Source of the DNA: Clostridiales bacterium
Lineage (GTDB): Bacteria > Bacillota > Clostridia > Lachnospirales > Lachnospiraceae
Assembly (NCBI GenBank): GCA_023663185.1
Contig: JAMPHY010000019.1
Location: 1 to 57,228 of the forward strand
Direction: 5' to 3'
Length of the DNA stretch: 57,228 bases
Below, piece after piece: positions 27,156 through 35,703 of the stretch; position 1 is the first letter of the stretch; each line of letters starts with the position of its first letter. The position numbers and the translations under genes were made by a program. The notes below the pieces were generated by a model that saw only the letters and a program-made list of their open reading frames with translations, was not told the DNA's origin and ran no database searches.

Positions 27156-28763
27156 TTAAGTAGTCAATGGCTGCAAATCATATACGCCGGTAAACTGTTC
27201 TTTGCGTTCAGGAGTGAGATGATGGCTCACCAAAATCAGCGTCAAATCTTGGTTAGACAATAAACTTTTTTCCACAATGTCCGCATTCTTATAATCCAGC
27301 GCGCTAGTACCTTCATCAACCAATAAAATAGTGCGATTATGAATCAGTGCACGGGCAATGGCTACCCTCTGCTTCTGTCCACCGGAAAGATTGCTTCCAT
27401 CTTCACCTACCACAGTGTCTAAACCATCTGGCATAGCAGCAAGGTCTCCGGACAATGCACTATCCCGAAGAGCATTCTCCATCTGTTCATTGGTGAACTT
27501 TTCGCCCAAAGTAATGTTGTCACGGATAGTAGAATTAAACAGAAACACATTCTGTTCAATGTAGCTCATCTGCTGTTTGAGCTGTTCTGTGGTGAAATCT
27601 CTGGCGTCTTTTCCGTCAAATCGAATGTTTCCTACATAATCCGGCAGCCAGCCCAGCAGAATTTTCAACAATGTAGATTTTCCACAACCCGATGGACCAA
27701 TAATAGCATATTTGCCACCCTTTCTAAATTGAAGCGTCAAGTCACGCAACACGGGCTTATCACCGTAGCAAAAGCTGAGATTTTCTATGTAGATGTTTTC
27801 CAAAGCCGCCACAGGCGCTTGCTCTGTCAAGTGCGCTTCGTCTCGCTCATGGTCCGTAACTCGTGCAAAATATGGTCTTGCCGATGCAAAAGACAATCTA
27901 TGGGCGCTTAGTTCGTTCAGACCTTCAGCAATATCGCTGCACAAACCGCTGCCACCCAAAAGAGCGGTCTGAATAATAACGCCCTTGATGGACAACAGTG
28001 CAATGGCACAAGTTACCACAGTCTGTGCAACAAGATTAACCAACCCCGTGCCACTGTAAATCATACCTTGTCTACAAGCTTTTCGGTATCGCGGGGCTTC
28101 AATCTCTTGCCCTGCCTTGTCAATATCCGTCAAAAAACGTGGACCACGATTAAATGCAGATAACACATCGTATCCAGCTAAAAGGTCTTTAAGCTTGGCA
28201 GATGCAGAGCCATGCGCTTGAGCGCAAGAACTACCTAAACGCTCCAGTTGTTGCTCGAATAACTTTGGCGCAGCAATCATCAGGACTGCGGAAAACAAGC
28301 TGACCAGAACAAGACTCCAATGAAGAGACGCCAGTGCAACCAGTCCTGTAACAATCTGTGCAATGCAGCCGGTAAGGGCAAAGAAAGAATCCCATGCACT
28401 ATCTTCAATCTGCTCAACCCCGCCGGTAAACCAAGAAAGGTATGTGCCGGTGTCCTGAGTATGATAATCCATGTGTGACTTGCACATTAGCGTCACAGCT
28501 AAGTCCCGCCGGACAGCATTGTTCATTCTAAGAATTGCCCGACTGCGAAAACATGTGTGCAACCCATAGCATACGAAATATAGCGCCCAGCCGCCCACCT
28601 CTGCCAATGTCCAGAGCAAAAAACGCCTTATGTCACCTTGAATGACTCCCTGCAATTCCCGCATGAGAATAAGTCGGACGCAGGCATTGAATATATACAT
28701 CAGAATTTGGAATATAATTGCCAGCAGGTTCATTTTCCAAAACTTTTTAATGTAGTATGACAT
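27156..28763 (-). CDS. ABC transporter, fused permease and ATPase (third exporter)
   Basis: Half-transporter of 535 aa, a little short for the type. Five or six membrane helices fill about residues 10-290. The ATPase has Walker A GPSGCGKST, signature LSGGQKQRVAIARAL, Walker B ILLVDEGTSALD (Gly replaces the common Ala after the catalytic Glu) and a HH switch. As a single half-transporter with canonical motifs it could form a homodimer. TAAGGAG precedes the ATG. A 16-codon ORF and a stem-loop lie upstream in the gap to the exporter pair. The substrate is unknown. Confidence 0.9.
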   Translation of the reverse strand: MSYYIKKFWKMNLLAIIFQILMYIFNACVRLILMRELQGVIQGDIRRFLLWTLAEVGGWALYFVCYGLHTCFRSRAILRMNNAVRRDLAVTLMCKSHMDYHTQDTGTYLSWFTGGVEQIEDSAWDSFFALTGCIAQIVTGLVALASLHWSLVLVSLFSAVLMIAAPKLFEQQLERLGSSCAQAHGSASAKLKDLLAGYDVLSAFNRGPRFLTDIDKAGQEIEAPRYRKACRQGMIYSGTGLVNLVAQTVVTCAIALLSIKGVIIQTALLGGSGLCSDIAEGLNELSAHRLSFASARPYFARVTDHERDEAHLTEQAPVAALENIYIENLSFCYGDKPVLRDLTLQFRKGGKYAIIGPSGCGKSTLLKILLGWLPDYVGNIRFDGKDARDFTTEQLKQQMSYIEQNVFLFNSTIRDNITLGEKFTNEQMENALRDSALSGDLAAMPDGLDTVVGEDGSNLSGGQKQRVAIARALIHNRTILLVDEGTSALDYKNADIVEKSLLSNQDLTLILVSHHLTPERKEQFTGVYDLQPLTT

Positions 28764-28817
28764 AATAAAGTCTCCTTATTTAATTGTTTTTGAATTAGAA
28801 TTCGTAAGTTTATCAAT

Positions 28818-28859
28818 CTAATGGCTGTTCTAGGTGGGATCCGATTGTACAGCCAGTAG
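28818..28859 (-). promoter_or_regulatory. Stem-loop overlapping the leader ORF (possible attenuator)
   Basis: Arms CTAATGGCTGT (28818-28828) and ACAGCCAGTAG (28849-28859) are complementary at 10 of 11 positions. The upstream arm on the minus strand lies within the small ORF and the ORF stop lies in the loop, so a ribosome on the ORF would open the stem. No U-run follows; control of translation of the ABC gene is one possibility. Confidence 0.5.
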
Positions 28860-28880
28860 GTTTCTTACTTTATCCTGCAT
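28830..28880 (-). CDS. Leader-type small ORF, 16 aa
   Basis: ATG at 28880 with an unusually good ribosome binding site (AGGAAGGAG, about 8 nt spacing) opens a 16-codon frame, MQDKVRNLLAVQSDPT, ending in TAG. It starts 27 nt after the stop of the second ABC gene and ends 66 nt before the third ABC gene. Its end overlaps a stem-loop. It could be a leader peptide controlling the third exporter, or a small secreted peptide; it has no signal peptide and no recognised family. Expression is not shown. Confidence 0.45.
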   Translation of the reverse strand: MQDKVRNLLAVQSDPT

Positions 28881-28907
28881 AGTGTATACTCCTTCCTGTT
28901 TTTTAGT

Positions 28908-30689
28908 TCAGGCGATATCCTCCATCTGCGCCGTATAAAGTCTGTAATAATATCCCCTTTTCGCTATAAGCTCATCATGCGTGCCGCATTCCATAATACC
29001 GCCGTTATCGATATACATTATCTTATCGCAATTCTTGATGGTTGAGAGGCGGTGCGCAATAATAAATGACGTCCGCCCTTTAAGCATGGCGTTAAGCCCC
29101 TGCTGCAGCGCTTTTTCTGTCTGCACATCAATACTTGACGTAGCCTCGTCCAGTACCAGTATCGAAGGATTGGAAAGAAGGGTTCTGGCGAAGGAAATAA
29201 GCTGTTTCTGCCCTTGAGACAACAGCGAACCCCTCTCCTTTACTTCCGTCTGATATCCGTCCGGCATACGCTCTATAAAGCTGTCGGCGCACACTGTTTC
29301 GCTTGCTTTTTTTATTTCTTCCATCGTGGCATCCAGCTTGCCGTACCTGATGTTATCTTCAATCGTTCCCGAGAAAATAAAGCTGTCCTGCAGCATTATT
29401 CCCATCTGGGAGCGGAGCGACTCAAGCGTAACCTGCGAAATGTCGTGTCCATCAATCAAAACCCTGCCGCCGTTCACGTTATAAAATCTGGAAATCAGGT
29501 TCACAATGGTGCTCTTACCGGCTCCGGTAGGTCCCACTAACGCCACGCTCTCGCCGGGCTGCACCGTAAACGACAAATCTTCCAACACGTCTTTACCTTC
29601 CTCATAAGCAAAAGTCACATTTTCAAATGTTACCTTCCCTTTTATAGGCGGCATCTGAACTGCATTCTCTGCATCCGCCACAGCCACGGGTTCGTCAAGC
29701 GTCTCAAAAATACGCTCCAAATAGGCAATATTATTGATAAAGTTATTAAATATATTTCCCAAATTCATAATCGGCTGCCAGAACCTTGAAGCATATGAAG
29801 TAATCGCCACGATTACGCCGAGTTTCACATTTTCAGGTCCCATTACCAGCAGTCCGACGATAAACACAGCCGCCCGCACCCAGACGGAGATATTATCAAT
29901 GCCCGGCCACACCAGATTGCTGTATTTTACAGCCTCCATCCATGCGCCCCTGCATCTGTCCGACAATATGCCAAAAGTCTCGGCATTTTCATCTTCCCTT
30001 ACGAAAATCTGCGTTATCCTCGCACCCACGATATTTTCCTGCAAATAAGCGTTCAGGTTGGAGTTCTTATTAGATACCTGCTGCCACGCCCTTCTCTGCC
30101 GTTTCTTGATATAGAGCAAAAATACGGCAAGAACCGGCACGCCCGCCATTACCACGAGTGAAAGTTTTACATTGACTAAAAACATAAATATTACGATAAA
30201 AATAAGGTTCAAAATTTCCAATACCACATTAATCAATCCGTTAGACAGCATATCCGACACGGAGTTCACGTAGTTTACCACGCGAATCAAAATCTTGCCG
30301 TGCGGCCTGTCGTCATAGTATTGAAAAGGCAGTTTCTGTAAGTGTGCGAACAAATCCTTACGGATATCATAGATAATGCCCTGTCCCACGTGTACCATGA
30401 TTCGTGAGCGAACAGTGGTGAAAATAACGCTTACGGCATAAGCTGACACCAATGTCACAACCAACGTTATCAACATCTGCATATTTTTCTCCGGTATTGC
30501 CTCATCCAGCGCTTTCTGCGTAAGCATAGGCCCGAACAAAGCCGCTATGCCGCCTATGGCGCTTAAACAGAGAGCGAGAATCATTTTCCCCATGTATTTT
30601 TTAATATAGACGGATGCGCGCAGCAAGTGGTGAAAGTCAAATGGGGTTTCCAGCACTTCGTCTTCACGATAAGTATTTCTTCTGGCCAT
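28908..30689 (-). CDS. ABC exporter half, catalytically complete subunit
   Basis: A 593-aa fused permease-ATPase with six helices in about residues 30-320. The ATPase has Walker A GPTGAGKST and Walker B ILVLDEATSSID with the catalytic Glu. Its signature is LSQGQKQLISFARTL rather than LSGGQ. That combination is known for the partner of a degenerate half in heterodimeric exporters (for example TM288 of TM287/288). It starts 2 nt after its partner's stop, with AGGAGG before the ATG. The pair probably exports a drug, peptide or lipid. Confidence 0.93.
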   Translation of the reverse strand: MARRNTYREDEVLETPFDFHHLLRASVYIKKYMGKMILALCLSAIGGIAALFGPMLTQKALDEAIPEKNMQMLITLVVTLVSAYAVSVIFTTVRSRIMVHVGQGIIYDIRKDLFAHLQKLPFQYYDDRPHGKILIRVVNYVNSVSDMLSNGLINVVLEILNLIFIVIFMFLVNVKLSLVVMAGVPVLAVFLLYIKKRQRRAWQQVSNKNSNLNAYLQENIVGARITQIFVREDENAETFGILSDRCRGAWMEAVKYSNLVWPGIDNISVWVRAAVFIVGLLVMGPENVKLGVIVAITSYASRFWQPIMNLGNIFNNFINNIAYLERIFETLDEPVAVADAENAVQMPPIKGKVTFENVTFAYEEGKDVLEDLSFTVQPGESVALVGPTGAGKSTIVNLISRFYNVNGGRVLIDGHDISQVTLESLRSQMGIMLQDSFIFSGTIEDNIRYGKLDATMEEIKKASETVCADSFIERMPDGYQTEVKERGSLLSQGQKQLISFARTLLSNPSILVLDEATSSIDVQTEKALQQGLNAMLKGRTSFIIAHRLSTIKNCDKIMYIDNGGIMECGTHDELIAKRGYYYRLYTAQMEDIA

Positions 30690-30691
30690 CT

Positions 30692-32464
30692 CTATACCTC
30701 CTCTCCGGTCTGCAGTTTCACGACCTGATAATAGTAGCCTTTTTTAGCAATCAGTTCTTCATGCGTACCGGACTCGGTAATACGTCCGTCCTGCAAAACC
30801 AATATTTTATCCGCATATTTGGTAGTTGATATTCTCTGTGCAATGATAATCTTAGTACATGGAAAATCCAGTTCGTTTAAGCTGTGCTGAATCTGCTTCT
30901 CCGTCTCCATATCCACAGCCGAAGTCGTATCGTCAAGAATCAGTATGGACGGGCGTACCGCCAGCGCCCTTGCAAGGGAAATACGCTGCTTCTGTCCGCC
31001 TGAGAGTCCCACGCCCCTTTCTCCTACTATGGTGTCATAGCCTTCCGGCATTCTGGCAATAAAATCCGACGCCGCCGAATATCTAGCGAATTTTACCACT
31101 TCCTCCTGAGTAATATGGCTGTCGCCAAAAGCGATATTTCCATCAATAGAATCCGAATAAAGAAGCACGTCCTGAGTCGCAAGCCCGATATTCTTACGTA
31201 ACTGGTGAAGTTTCATATTCTGCACCGGAATGTCGTCCACCAGCACTTCACCTTCCGTCGGCTCATAAAATCTGGGAATAAGCTGAATTAGCGACGTTTT
31301 TCCGCAGCCGGTCTCGCCCATAATGGCTATGGTTTCTCCGGGATTTGCAATGAAGCTTACATCATGCAGAATCGGCAATTTGCCGTCTGCGTATTTAAAG
31401 CTTACGTTCTTAAACTCTATTTTCCCTGCAAACCGCTCCTGCCTGTCTATAGCGTCCGGTTTATCAACAATCTCCGGCTCGGAATAATATATTTCCATCA
31501 CCTTTTCTGACGCGGCGGCAAACCGCTGGAACTCATTCATAATATTTCCCAACTGCCGCATCGGGTTAGCGATTGCCCAAATCAGACTGGAAAACGCCAC
31601 ATACTGCCCCATCGTGATTTGGTCTTTAATCAGGAAAATACCGCCTACAAGCAGTAGCACCACAGGCATCAGATTGGCGGCTGATTCCACATACGGATAA
31701 TACGTCAGCCATGTAAGCGCCGTTTTCCTATTGGTCTGGGAATAAGAAGTATTACATTCGTCAAATTTCTCAATCTCATATTTTTCCCGTGCAAACGCCT
31801 TTACGACACGATTACCTGAGATATTTTCCTGCGCGATAGTGTTCATCTGCGCCAGCTTTTCACGCAACGCCTTATGGCGCGGTGCGACTTTATTCTTAAA
31901 TAAAATAATAATCAAAAAAATAAACGGGGCAATGGCAAACATGCACAAGGCAAGCCGCCAGTCCATATATAAGAAATACACGACGGTCGCTCCCATAAGC
32001 GATAAAGACTCCACAATCGTGCGGATAACCCACGCAATCATGTGGCGCACAGCGTCCAAGTCTCCGGTCATTCTCGTCATCAGGTCTCCCGTGCGGTATG
32101 CGGCGTAAAAGTGCATATCCTGACGTTCGATTTTATCAAAAAGATAAGTCCTTATCCTGTATAAAACCTTCTGCGACACTTTTTCCGAACCCATACAAGA
32201 CAGATAAACTATTGACGTCCTAATAAGCGTAAACACTACCATAGCGATAATCAGACGCCAAAAAAGGTCTCTTTTAGTCGCCAGATTTTCTGCCGCCTCT
32301 TCTCCGCTCAAAAACAGGTCGATAATGCTCTGGGATAAATAAGGAACCGCAAGCTGCATCATGCTGTAAATCATGGTGCCAATCAGACTTATTATGTATA
32401 GTGCCCTATATCCTTTCATGTTCTCCCAAAGCCACGCAAGCCTCGGTTTTTGGATTTTTTTCAT
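30692..32464 (-). CDS. ABC exporter half, degenerate-site subunit
   Basis: A 590-aa fused permease-ATPase, partner of the downstream half. The six-helix domain covers about residues 18-310. Walker A is GETGCGKTS, the signature is canonical LSGGQKQRISLARAL, but Walker B reads ILILDDTTSAVD, with Asp at the place of the catalytic Glu. This is the standard mark of the degenerate site in heterodimeric exporters. GAGGAGG precedes the ATG. A palindromic repeat (copy B) lies upstream. Confidence 0.93.
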   Translation of the reverse strand: MKKIQKPRLAWLWENMKGYRALYIISLIGTMIYSMMQLAVPYLSQSIIDLFLSGEEAAENLATKRDLFWRLIIAMVVFTLIRTSIVYLSCMGSEKVSQKVLYRIRTYLFDKIERQDMHFYAAYRTGDLMTRMTGDLDAVRHMIAWVIRTIVESLSLMGATVVYFLYMDWRLALCMFAIAPFIFLIIILFKNKVAPRHKALREKLAQMNTIAQENISGNRVVKAFAREKYEIEKFDECNTSYSQTNRKTALTWLTYYPYVESAANLMPVVLLLVGGIFLIKDQITMGQYVAFSSLIWAIANPMRQLGNIMNEFQRFAAASEKVMEIYYSEPEIVDKPDAIDRQERFAGKIEFKNVSFKYADGKLPILHDVSFIANPGETIAIMGETGCGKTSLIQLIPRFYEPTEGEVLVDDIPVQNMKLHQLRKNIGLATQDVLLYSDSIDGNIAFGDSHITQEEVVKFARYSAASDFIARMPEGYDTIVGERGVGLSGGQKQRISLARALAVRPSILILDDTTSAVDMETEKQIQHSLNELDFPCTKIIIAQRISTTKYADKILVLQDGRITESGTHEELIAKKGYYYQVVKLQTGEEV

Positions 32465-32537
32465 AATGTAAGCCTCCTCGTCAGATTGTACTTTTCTGAC
32501 ATTATGCGTGTTGTATTACTACTCACAGTCTATATGG

Positions 32538-32668
32538 CATGAACTCATATGTTTCTATGAGTGGCACGCTCCCGCTCCGTGGAAAATCGCAGCGGTACTA
32601 AGCTCGAAAACACCTCGCTAAGTACCGGCGTTTTCCAAGGACCACTCACAAAAACATATGAGTTCATG
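32538..32668. repeat. 131-bp palindromic repeat element, copy B
   Basis: Arms 32538-32564 and 32642-32668 (25 of 27 positions complementary) flank a 77-nt core that matches copy A on the opposite strand at 75 of 77 positions. Weaker outer inverted repeats continue beyond the arms (TACTCACAGTC on the left, GCTGTAAATAG on the right). It lies in the divergent gap between the ABC exporter operon and the DUF2383 gene. Confidence 0.85.
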
Positions 32669-32818
32669 CCCCTGGGCTGTAAATAGCAACGTATTGTTAC
32701 GCACCAAATATTAATATTATATTCCCGCTTTTGTCGATAGTAAATATGTAAGTGGGAAATTTTTTCAGTATATTTTCGGGGTTGGTTGAGACAATAAAAC
32801 ATTATAAAAATAAATGAA

Positions 32819-32907
32819 TAGGTAATTGCGAAACAACCTAAGTTTATGTCTGGATTTTATACTTTGCACAATCATGTTTATAAGATAGTGAGTTTCGCAA
32901 TTACCTA
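32819..32907. mobile_element. MITE-like insertion, 89 bp
   Basis: Perfect 16-bp terminal inverted repeats, TAGGTAATTGCGAAAC at 32819-32834 and its complement at 32892-32907, enclose 57 bp with no coding capacity. The 9-bp sequence ATAAATGAA occurs directly on both sides (32810-32818 and 32908-32916), as expected of a target-site duplication. The mobilising transposase is not in the window. It ends 32 bp before the DUF2383 start codon. Confidence 0.75.
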
Positions 32908-32939
32908 ATAAATGAATAAAAGAAAGGAACACCAGAATA

Positions 32940-33374
32940 ATGGAAAAAACAGATACCGAAAAACTCCTGCAGGAATGTGACGCCGGAACTAAAATGGCGG
33001 TAACTTCGATTGACGAGGTAATGGACAAGGTTACTAATTCTAATATGAAAAGTCTGCTGGAAGAAACAAAAGACCATCATAGCAAGCTTGGAAATGAAAT
33101 CCATTCCCTTTTGAGCAGACATGACGTGGACGGCAAAGAGCCTTCGGCTGCCGCGAAAAGTATGTCGTGGATGAAAACTAATATGAATATGTGTATGGAT
33201 AAGAGTGACGAAACCGTAGCCGACCTTTTGACCGACGGCTGCAATATGGGAGTCAAGTCACTGAACCGTTATCTTAATCAGTACAAGGCGGCAGACCATG
33301 AATCCAAGGAATTATGTACGAGGCTTATTTCTATTGAAGAGCAGTTCTGTAAGGAACTGAGCCAGTATCTTTAA
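32940..33374 (+). CDS. DUF2383-like four-helix protein
   Basis: A 144-aa soluble helical protein that resembles the DUF2383/PA2169 ferritin-like family; no function is established. Long amphipathic helices carry acid and His residues (EETKDHHSKLGNEIHSLL; ADHESKELCTRLI) at positions reminiscent of a metal-binding bundle. There are several Met and three Cys residues. AAAGGAAC lies about 9 nt before the start. The promoter region is interrupted by the MITE-like element. Confidence 0.65.
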   Translation: MEKTDTEKLLQECDAGTKMAVTSIDEVMDKVTNSNMKSLLEETKDHHSKLGNEIHSLLSRHDVDGKEPSAAAKSMSWMKTNMNMCMDKSDETVADLLTDGCNMGVKSLNRYLNQYKAADHESKELCTRLISIEEQFCKELSQYL

Positions 33375-33408
33375 AAAATATTAATAATGTAAACCGTGCT
33401 TAAATCGA

Positions 33409-33437
33409 AAGCGCAAGCCGTGAGCCTGCGCTTTTTG
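33409..33437 (+). terminator. Rho-independent terminator after the DUF2383 gene
   Basis: Stem AAGCGCA/TGCGCTT extended by GC/GC past one mismatch, loop CGTGA, followed by TTTTTGTT on the plus strand. Confidence 0.85.
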
Positions 33438-33463
33438 TTAGAAAAAATCTTTAGCAATTAATT

Positions 33464-34060
33464 TTAGAACCGGACTCCCGAAAAGATATCCTCTAAATAC
33501 AATGCACCAAAATTATCATAAATCTTTACACCTTTTATTTTAAGTATTTTTTGATTACGTATATACAAGTCAGTTGTATTATAGAAAAAAGATTCTGCAT
33601 ACTTTTTACCATTCCCATCCTCTGCGACACACAAGTGATTATACCCCTGTTCCCTTTTTTCAAACAAAATATATTTTGACTTTAAATTAGAACTTATCAA
33701 AGCAGCGTTGAAATCCACAATCACATCCGTATATGACATTGTGAGAATGTTTTCTTTGCTGAAACTATTAAAGCGAACCTCTATATCAGGGAAATAAGCA
33801 CTTCTCTTAATGATATATTCTGTCAGAAATTCCTGTTTTTTAATCTTGGAATTTATATATTTTGCTCCAATTACAAGATTATTTTTATCGTTAAACTGAC
33901 GTATGATTGGAATGTCTATCAGTTTATGCAATCCCAACAAATGTGGAAAATCGGTTTGTTTAAGTTTAAAGCAAATTCCAGAATCATTCTCAAATATGTA
34001 CTCTATACGATAATTGGATATTGATTTATACTCATTAAATTTATCTAGCAGTTGGTTCAA
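33464..34060 (-). CDS. PBECR4-like nuclease-domain protein
   Basis: A protein of about 200 aa that resembles PBECR4 (phage Barnase-EndoU-ColicinE5/D-RelE-like) domains, predicted to be RNases. The clearest shared feature is the N-terminal HLLGLHKLIDIP segment; a basic YIRNQKILKIKGV segment lies near the C-terminus. The start is uncertain: TTG at 34060 has GGAGG 5 nt before it, and the frame continues to ATG at 34072 and TTG at 34081. A structured RNA with its own promoter lies immediately upstream. No cognate antitoxin gene is visible. The assignment rests on pattern recognition only. Confidence 0.55.
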   Translation of the reverse strand: MNQLLDKFNEYKSISNYRIEYIFENDSGICFKLKQTDFPHLLGLHKLIDIPIIRQFNDKNNLVIGAKYINSKIKKQEFLTEYIIKRSAYFPDIEVRFNSFSKENILTMSYTDVIVDFNAALISSNLKSKYILFEKREQGYNHLCVAEDGNGKKYAESFFYNTTDLYIRNQKILKIKGVKIYDNFGALYLEDIFSGVRF

Positions 34061-34081
34061 ATAGTCCTCCATATATACCAA

Positions 34082-34226
34082 AAGCCCTTGACCGCAGCCA
34101 AGAGCTTTCTAAAATTCTATAAAGCGGTTCTCTTTTCTTCAGCTTGCGCCTATTCGGTGTAAGTGAACCGTAACTTACGGAAGAACCTCCGCTTATGAAT
34201 CCGAAAAATCATAAGTTTCTTTGGTT
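34082..34226 (-). ncRNA. Structured leader RNA upstream of the PBECR4-like gene
   Basis: Starting near 34226, about 145 nt of the minus strand carry a 7-bp hairpin CTTATGA/TCATAAG (34192-34215). A long-range stem AAGCGGTTCT (34122-34131) with AGAACC...GCTT (34182-34194) encloses two mutually exclusive hairpins: CCGTA/TACGG and GTAAGT/ACTTAC. It ends in a 10-bp stem AAAGCTCTTG/CAAGGGCTTT with a short U-run. No T-box, riboswitch or ToxI-type repeat is recognised. It may be a regulatory leader or an independent RNA. Confidence 0.5.
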
Positions 34227-34232
34227 AATTTT

Positions 34233-34261
34233 ATTATATACAATAAATCATACAAAATCAA
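34233..34261 (-). promoter_or_regulatory. Promoter of the structured leader RNA
   Basis: On the minus strand TTGATT (34256-34261), a 17-nt spacer and a perfect TATAAT (34233-34238). It lies between the GNAT gene and the RNA. Confidence 0.75.
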
Positions 34262-34306
34262 TAGGTATCAAAAAATTTTATTTTCTTTTGTTAAAAAGCG
34301 TCAATC

Positions 34307-34798
34307 TTACAAATCCCTCTTCATATATCCGCAGGTAAACGGAAAGAAATCAAACTTCTTTGTTCCAATATGAATAAAACCGTTTTCCTCATACCATTTT
34401 CTTAATACTGCGTTTTCTTCCACAATTCCAATATTTATTTTTTGACAACTCATTTCTTTTGCTTTTATATAAGAATCTTCCAGCAGCCTTGCGCCAATAT
34501 GCTTATGGCGGTATTGAGGAATAACGCATAGGTTATTAAGCTCACACTCATTATTACCTTGTAATGTCAATGAATAATAGCCAATAATTTTACTATCATC
34601 ATAATATGCAAACATAAGTCTATGCTCGTTCTTTAATTGATACAGCAGCCTATCTTCTGTTGTGGCAAACGCCGTAAAACGCGGGGCATTATCAACTGTA
34701 AATCCAAATTCGTCTGCAACCGTAAGAAAACTTTCTTTTATAACGTTTACACATTCTGCAATGTCTTTTTCATGTATTTGCTTTATTATATTTTTCAT
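34307..34798 (-). CDS. GNAT family N-acetyltransferase
   Basis: A 163-aa acetyltransferase of the GNAT superfamily. The acetyl-CoA loop appears as CVIPQYRHKHIGARLL and the C-terminal strand carries NGFIHIGTKKFDFF. The acceptor molecule is unknown. AAAGGG precedes the start. Its codons are AT-rich, like the surrounding accessory genes. Confidence 0.85.
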   Translation of the reverse strand: MKNIIKQIHEKDIAECVNVIKESFLTVADEFGFTVDNAPRFTAFATTEDRLLYQLKNEHRLMFAYYDDSKIIGYYSLTLQGNNECELNNLCVIPQYRHKHIGARLLEDSYIKAKEMSCQKINIGIVEENAVLRKWYEENGFIHIGTKKFDFFPFTCGYMKRDL

Positions 34799-34973
34799 AA
34801 ATACCCTTTCTAAATCGGTTTTCTTGATTATACCACTTTCACTTTACGTTTACTATGGTTTGTGCTTTTTTGCTTGCTTTTATATTTTTATTGAAACAAA
34901 CTGCTTCAAACTTGCAAAAGACTCCCGAAAAATCACGGAAGTCCTAGCTTTACAGTATTTCAAATTATTATGC

Positions 34974-35525
34974 TTACAGCGCCCCCAACGCAAGCGAGAT
35001 ATGTTCCGCTAAAAACGGCTTGGTAACATAGGCGTCCGCGCCAAACTCCACCGCCCGATTCTTTGTTTGTTCGGAAGCATCCGCTGTGACCATAATCACC
35101 TTAATCTCTCCGTTTCGCGACTTGATTTTCTGCAGAAGCTTAAGTCCGTCCGCATCCGGCAGATGAATGTCCAGCAATACCGCATAAGGCGCTCTCTTTT
35201 CCAACGCATCTAAAAGCTGTCCGCCATTTTCCGTAAGTACGATATGGGGATAGCCTTCTTTTACAAGAATACTACGCAACGCCTCGCGCACCACAGGCGC
35301 GTCATCACAGATAATAAATTCTTCCATACTATTCCGTCCCAGCAATTCATCAGTAGTTACTTTGAAAAAATCCGCTAAGGCACAGAGCATTATGATATCC
35401 GGCATGGAATTACCGGTTTCCCATTTGGAAACCGCCGCAATCGACACGCCCATCTCCACCGCCAGCTTTTCCTGCGTAATATTCTGTTGTTTCCGAAGCA
35501 TTAGTATCTTATGTCCTATATCCAT
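34974..35525 (-). CDS. XRE helix-turn-helix fused to a receiver domain
   Basis: A 183-aa regulator with an N-terminal XRE DNA-binding domain (about 1-65, with TQEKLAVEMGVSIAAVSKW). It is joined to a C-terminal CheY-like receiver (about 69-183). The receiver is complete: acidic pair in IICDDA, phospho-acceptor Asp in LLDIHLPDADG, Thr in MVTADAS and Lys in VTKPF. Canonical response regulators have the receiver first, so the order is reversed. No kinase is encoded nearby. AAAGGAG precedes the ATG. Confidence 0.9.
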   Translation of the reverse strand: MDIGHKILMLRKQQNITQEKLAVEMGVSIAAVSKWETGNSMPDIIMLCALADFFKVTTDELLGRNSMEEFIICDDAPVVREALRSILVKEGYPHIVLTENGGQLLDALEKRAPYAVLLDIHLPDADGLKLLQKIKSRNGEIKVIMVTADASEQTKNRAVEFGADAYVTKPFLAEHISLALGAL

Positions 35526-35703
35526 TGTTATCTCCTTTCAACCTTTCTGCTTATTTTCCCTGTGTATACACAATTAAATTATAAGGCATAGACTTCGGAA
35601 ATCCTAACGAAGTATTTTCAATAAATTCAACTTTGGTTCAAAATCTCAAGAACTATGCGCAGCATGCAGCATATAAAACGTATGTTTTTCTCCCATAATG
35701 CTA

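Noticed and set aside
34082-34226. Structured leader as a T-box or known riboswitch
   Set aside because: No T-box sequence or other riboswitch core could be recognised by eye; left as an unassigned RNA.
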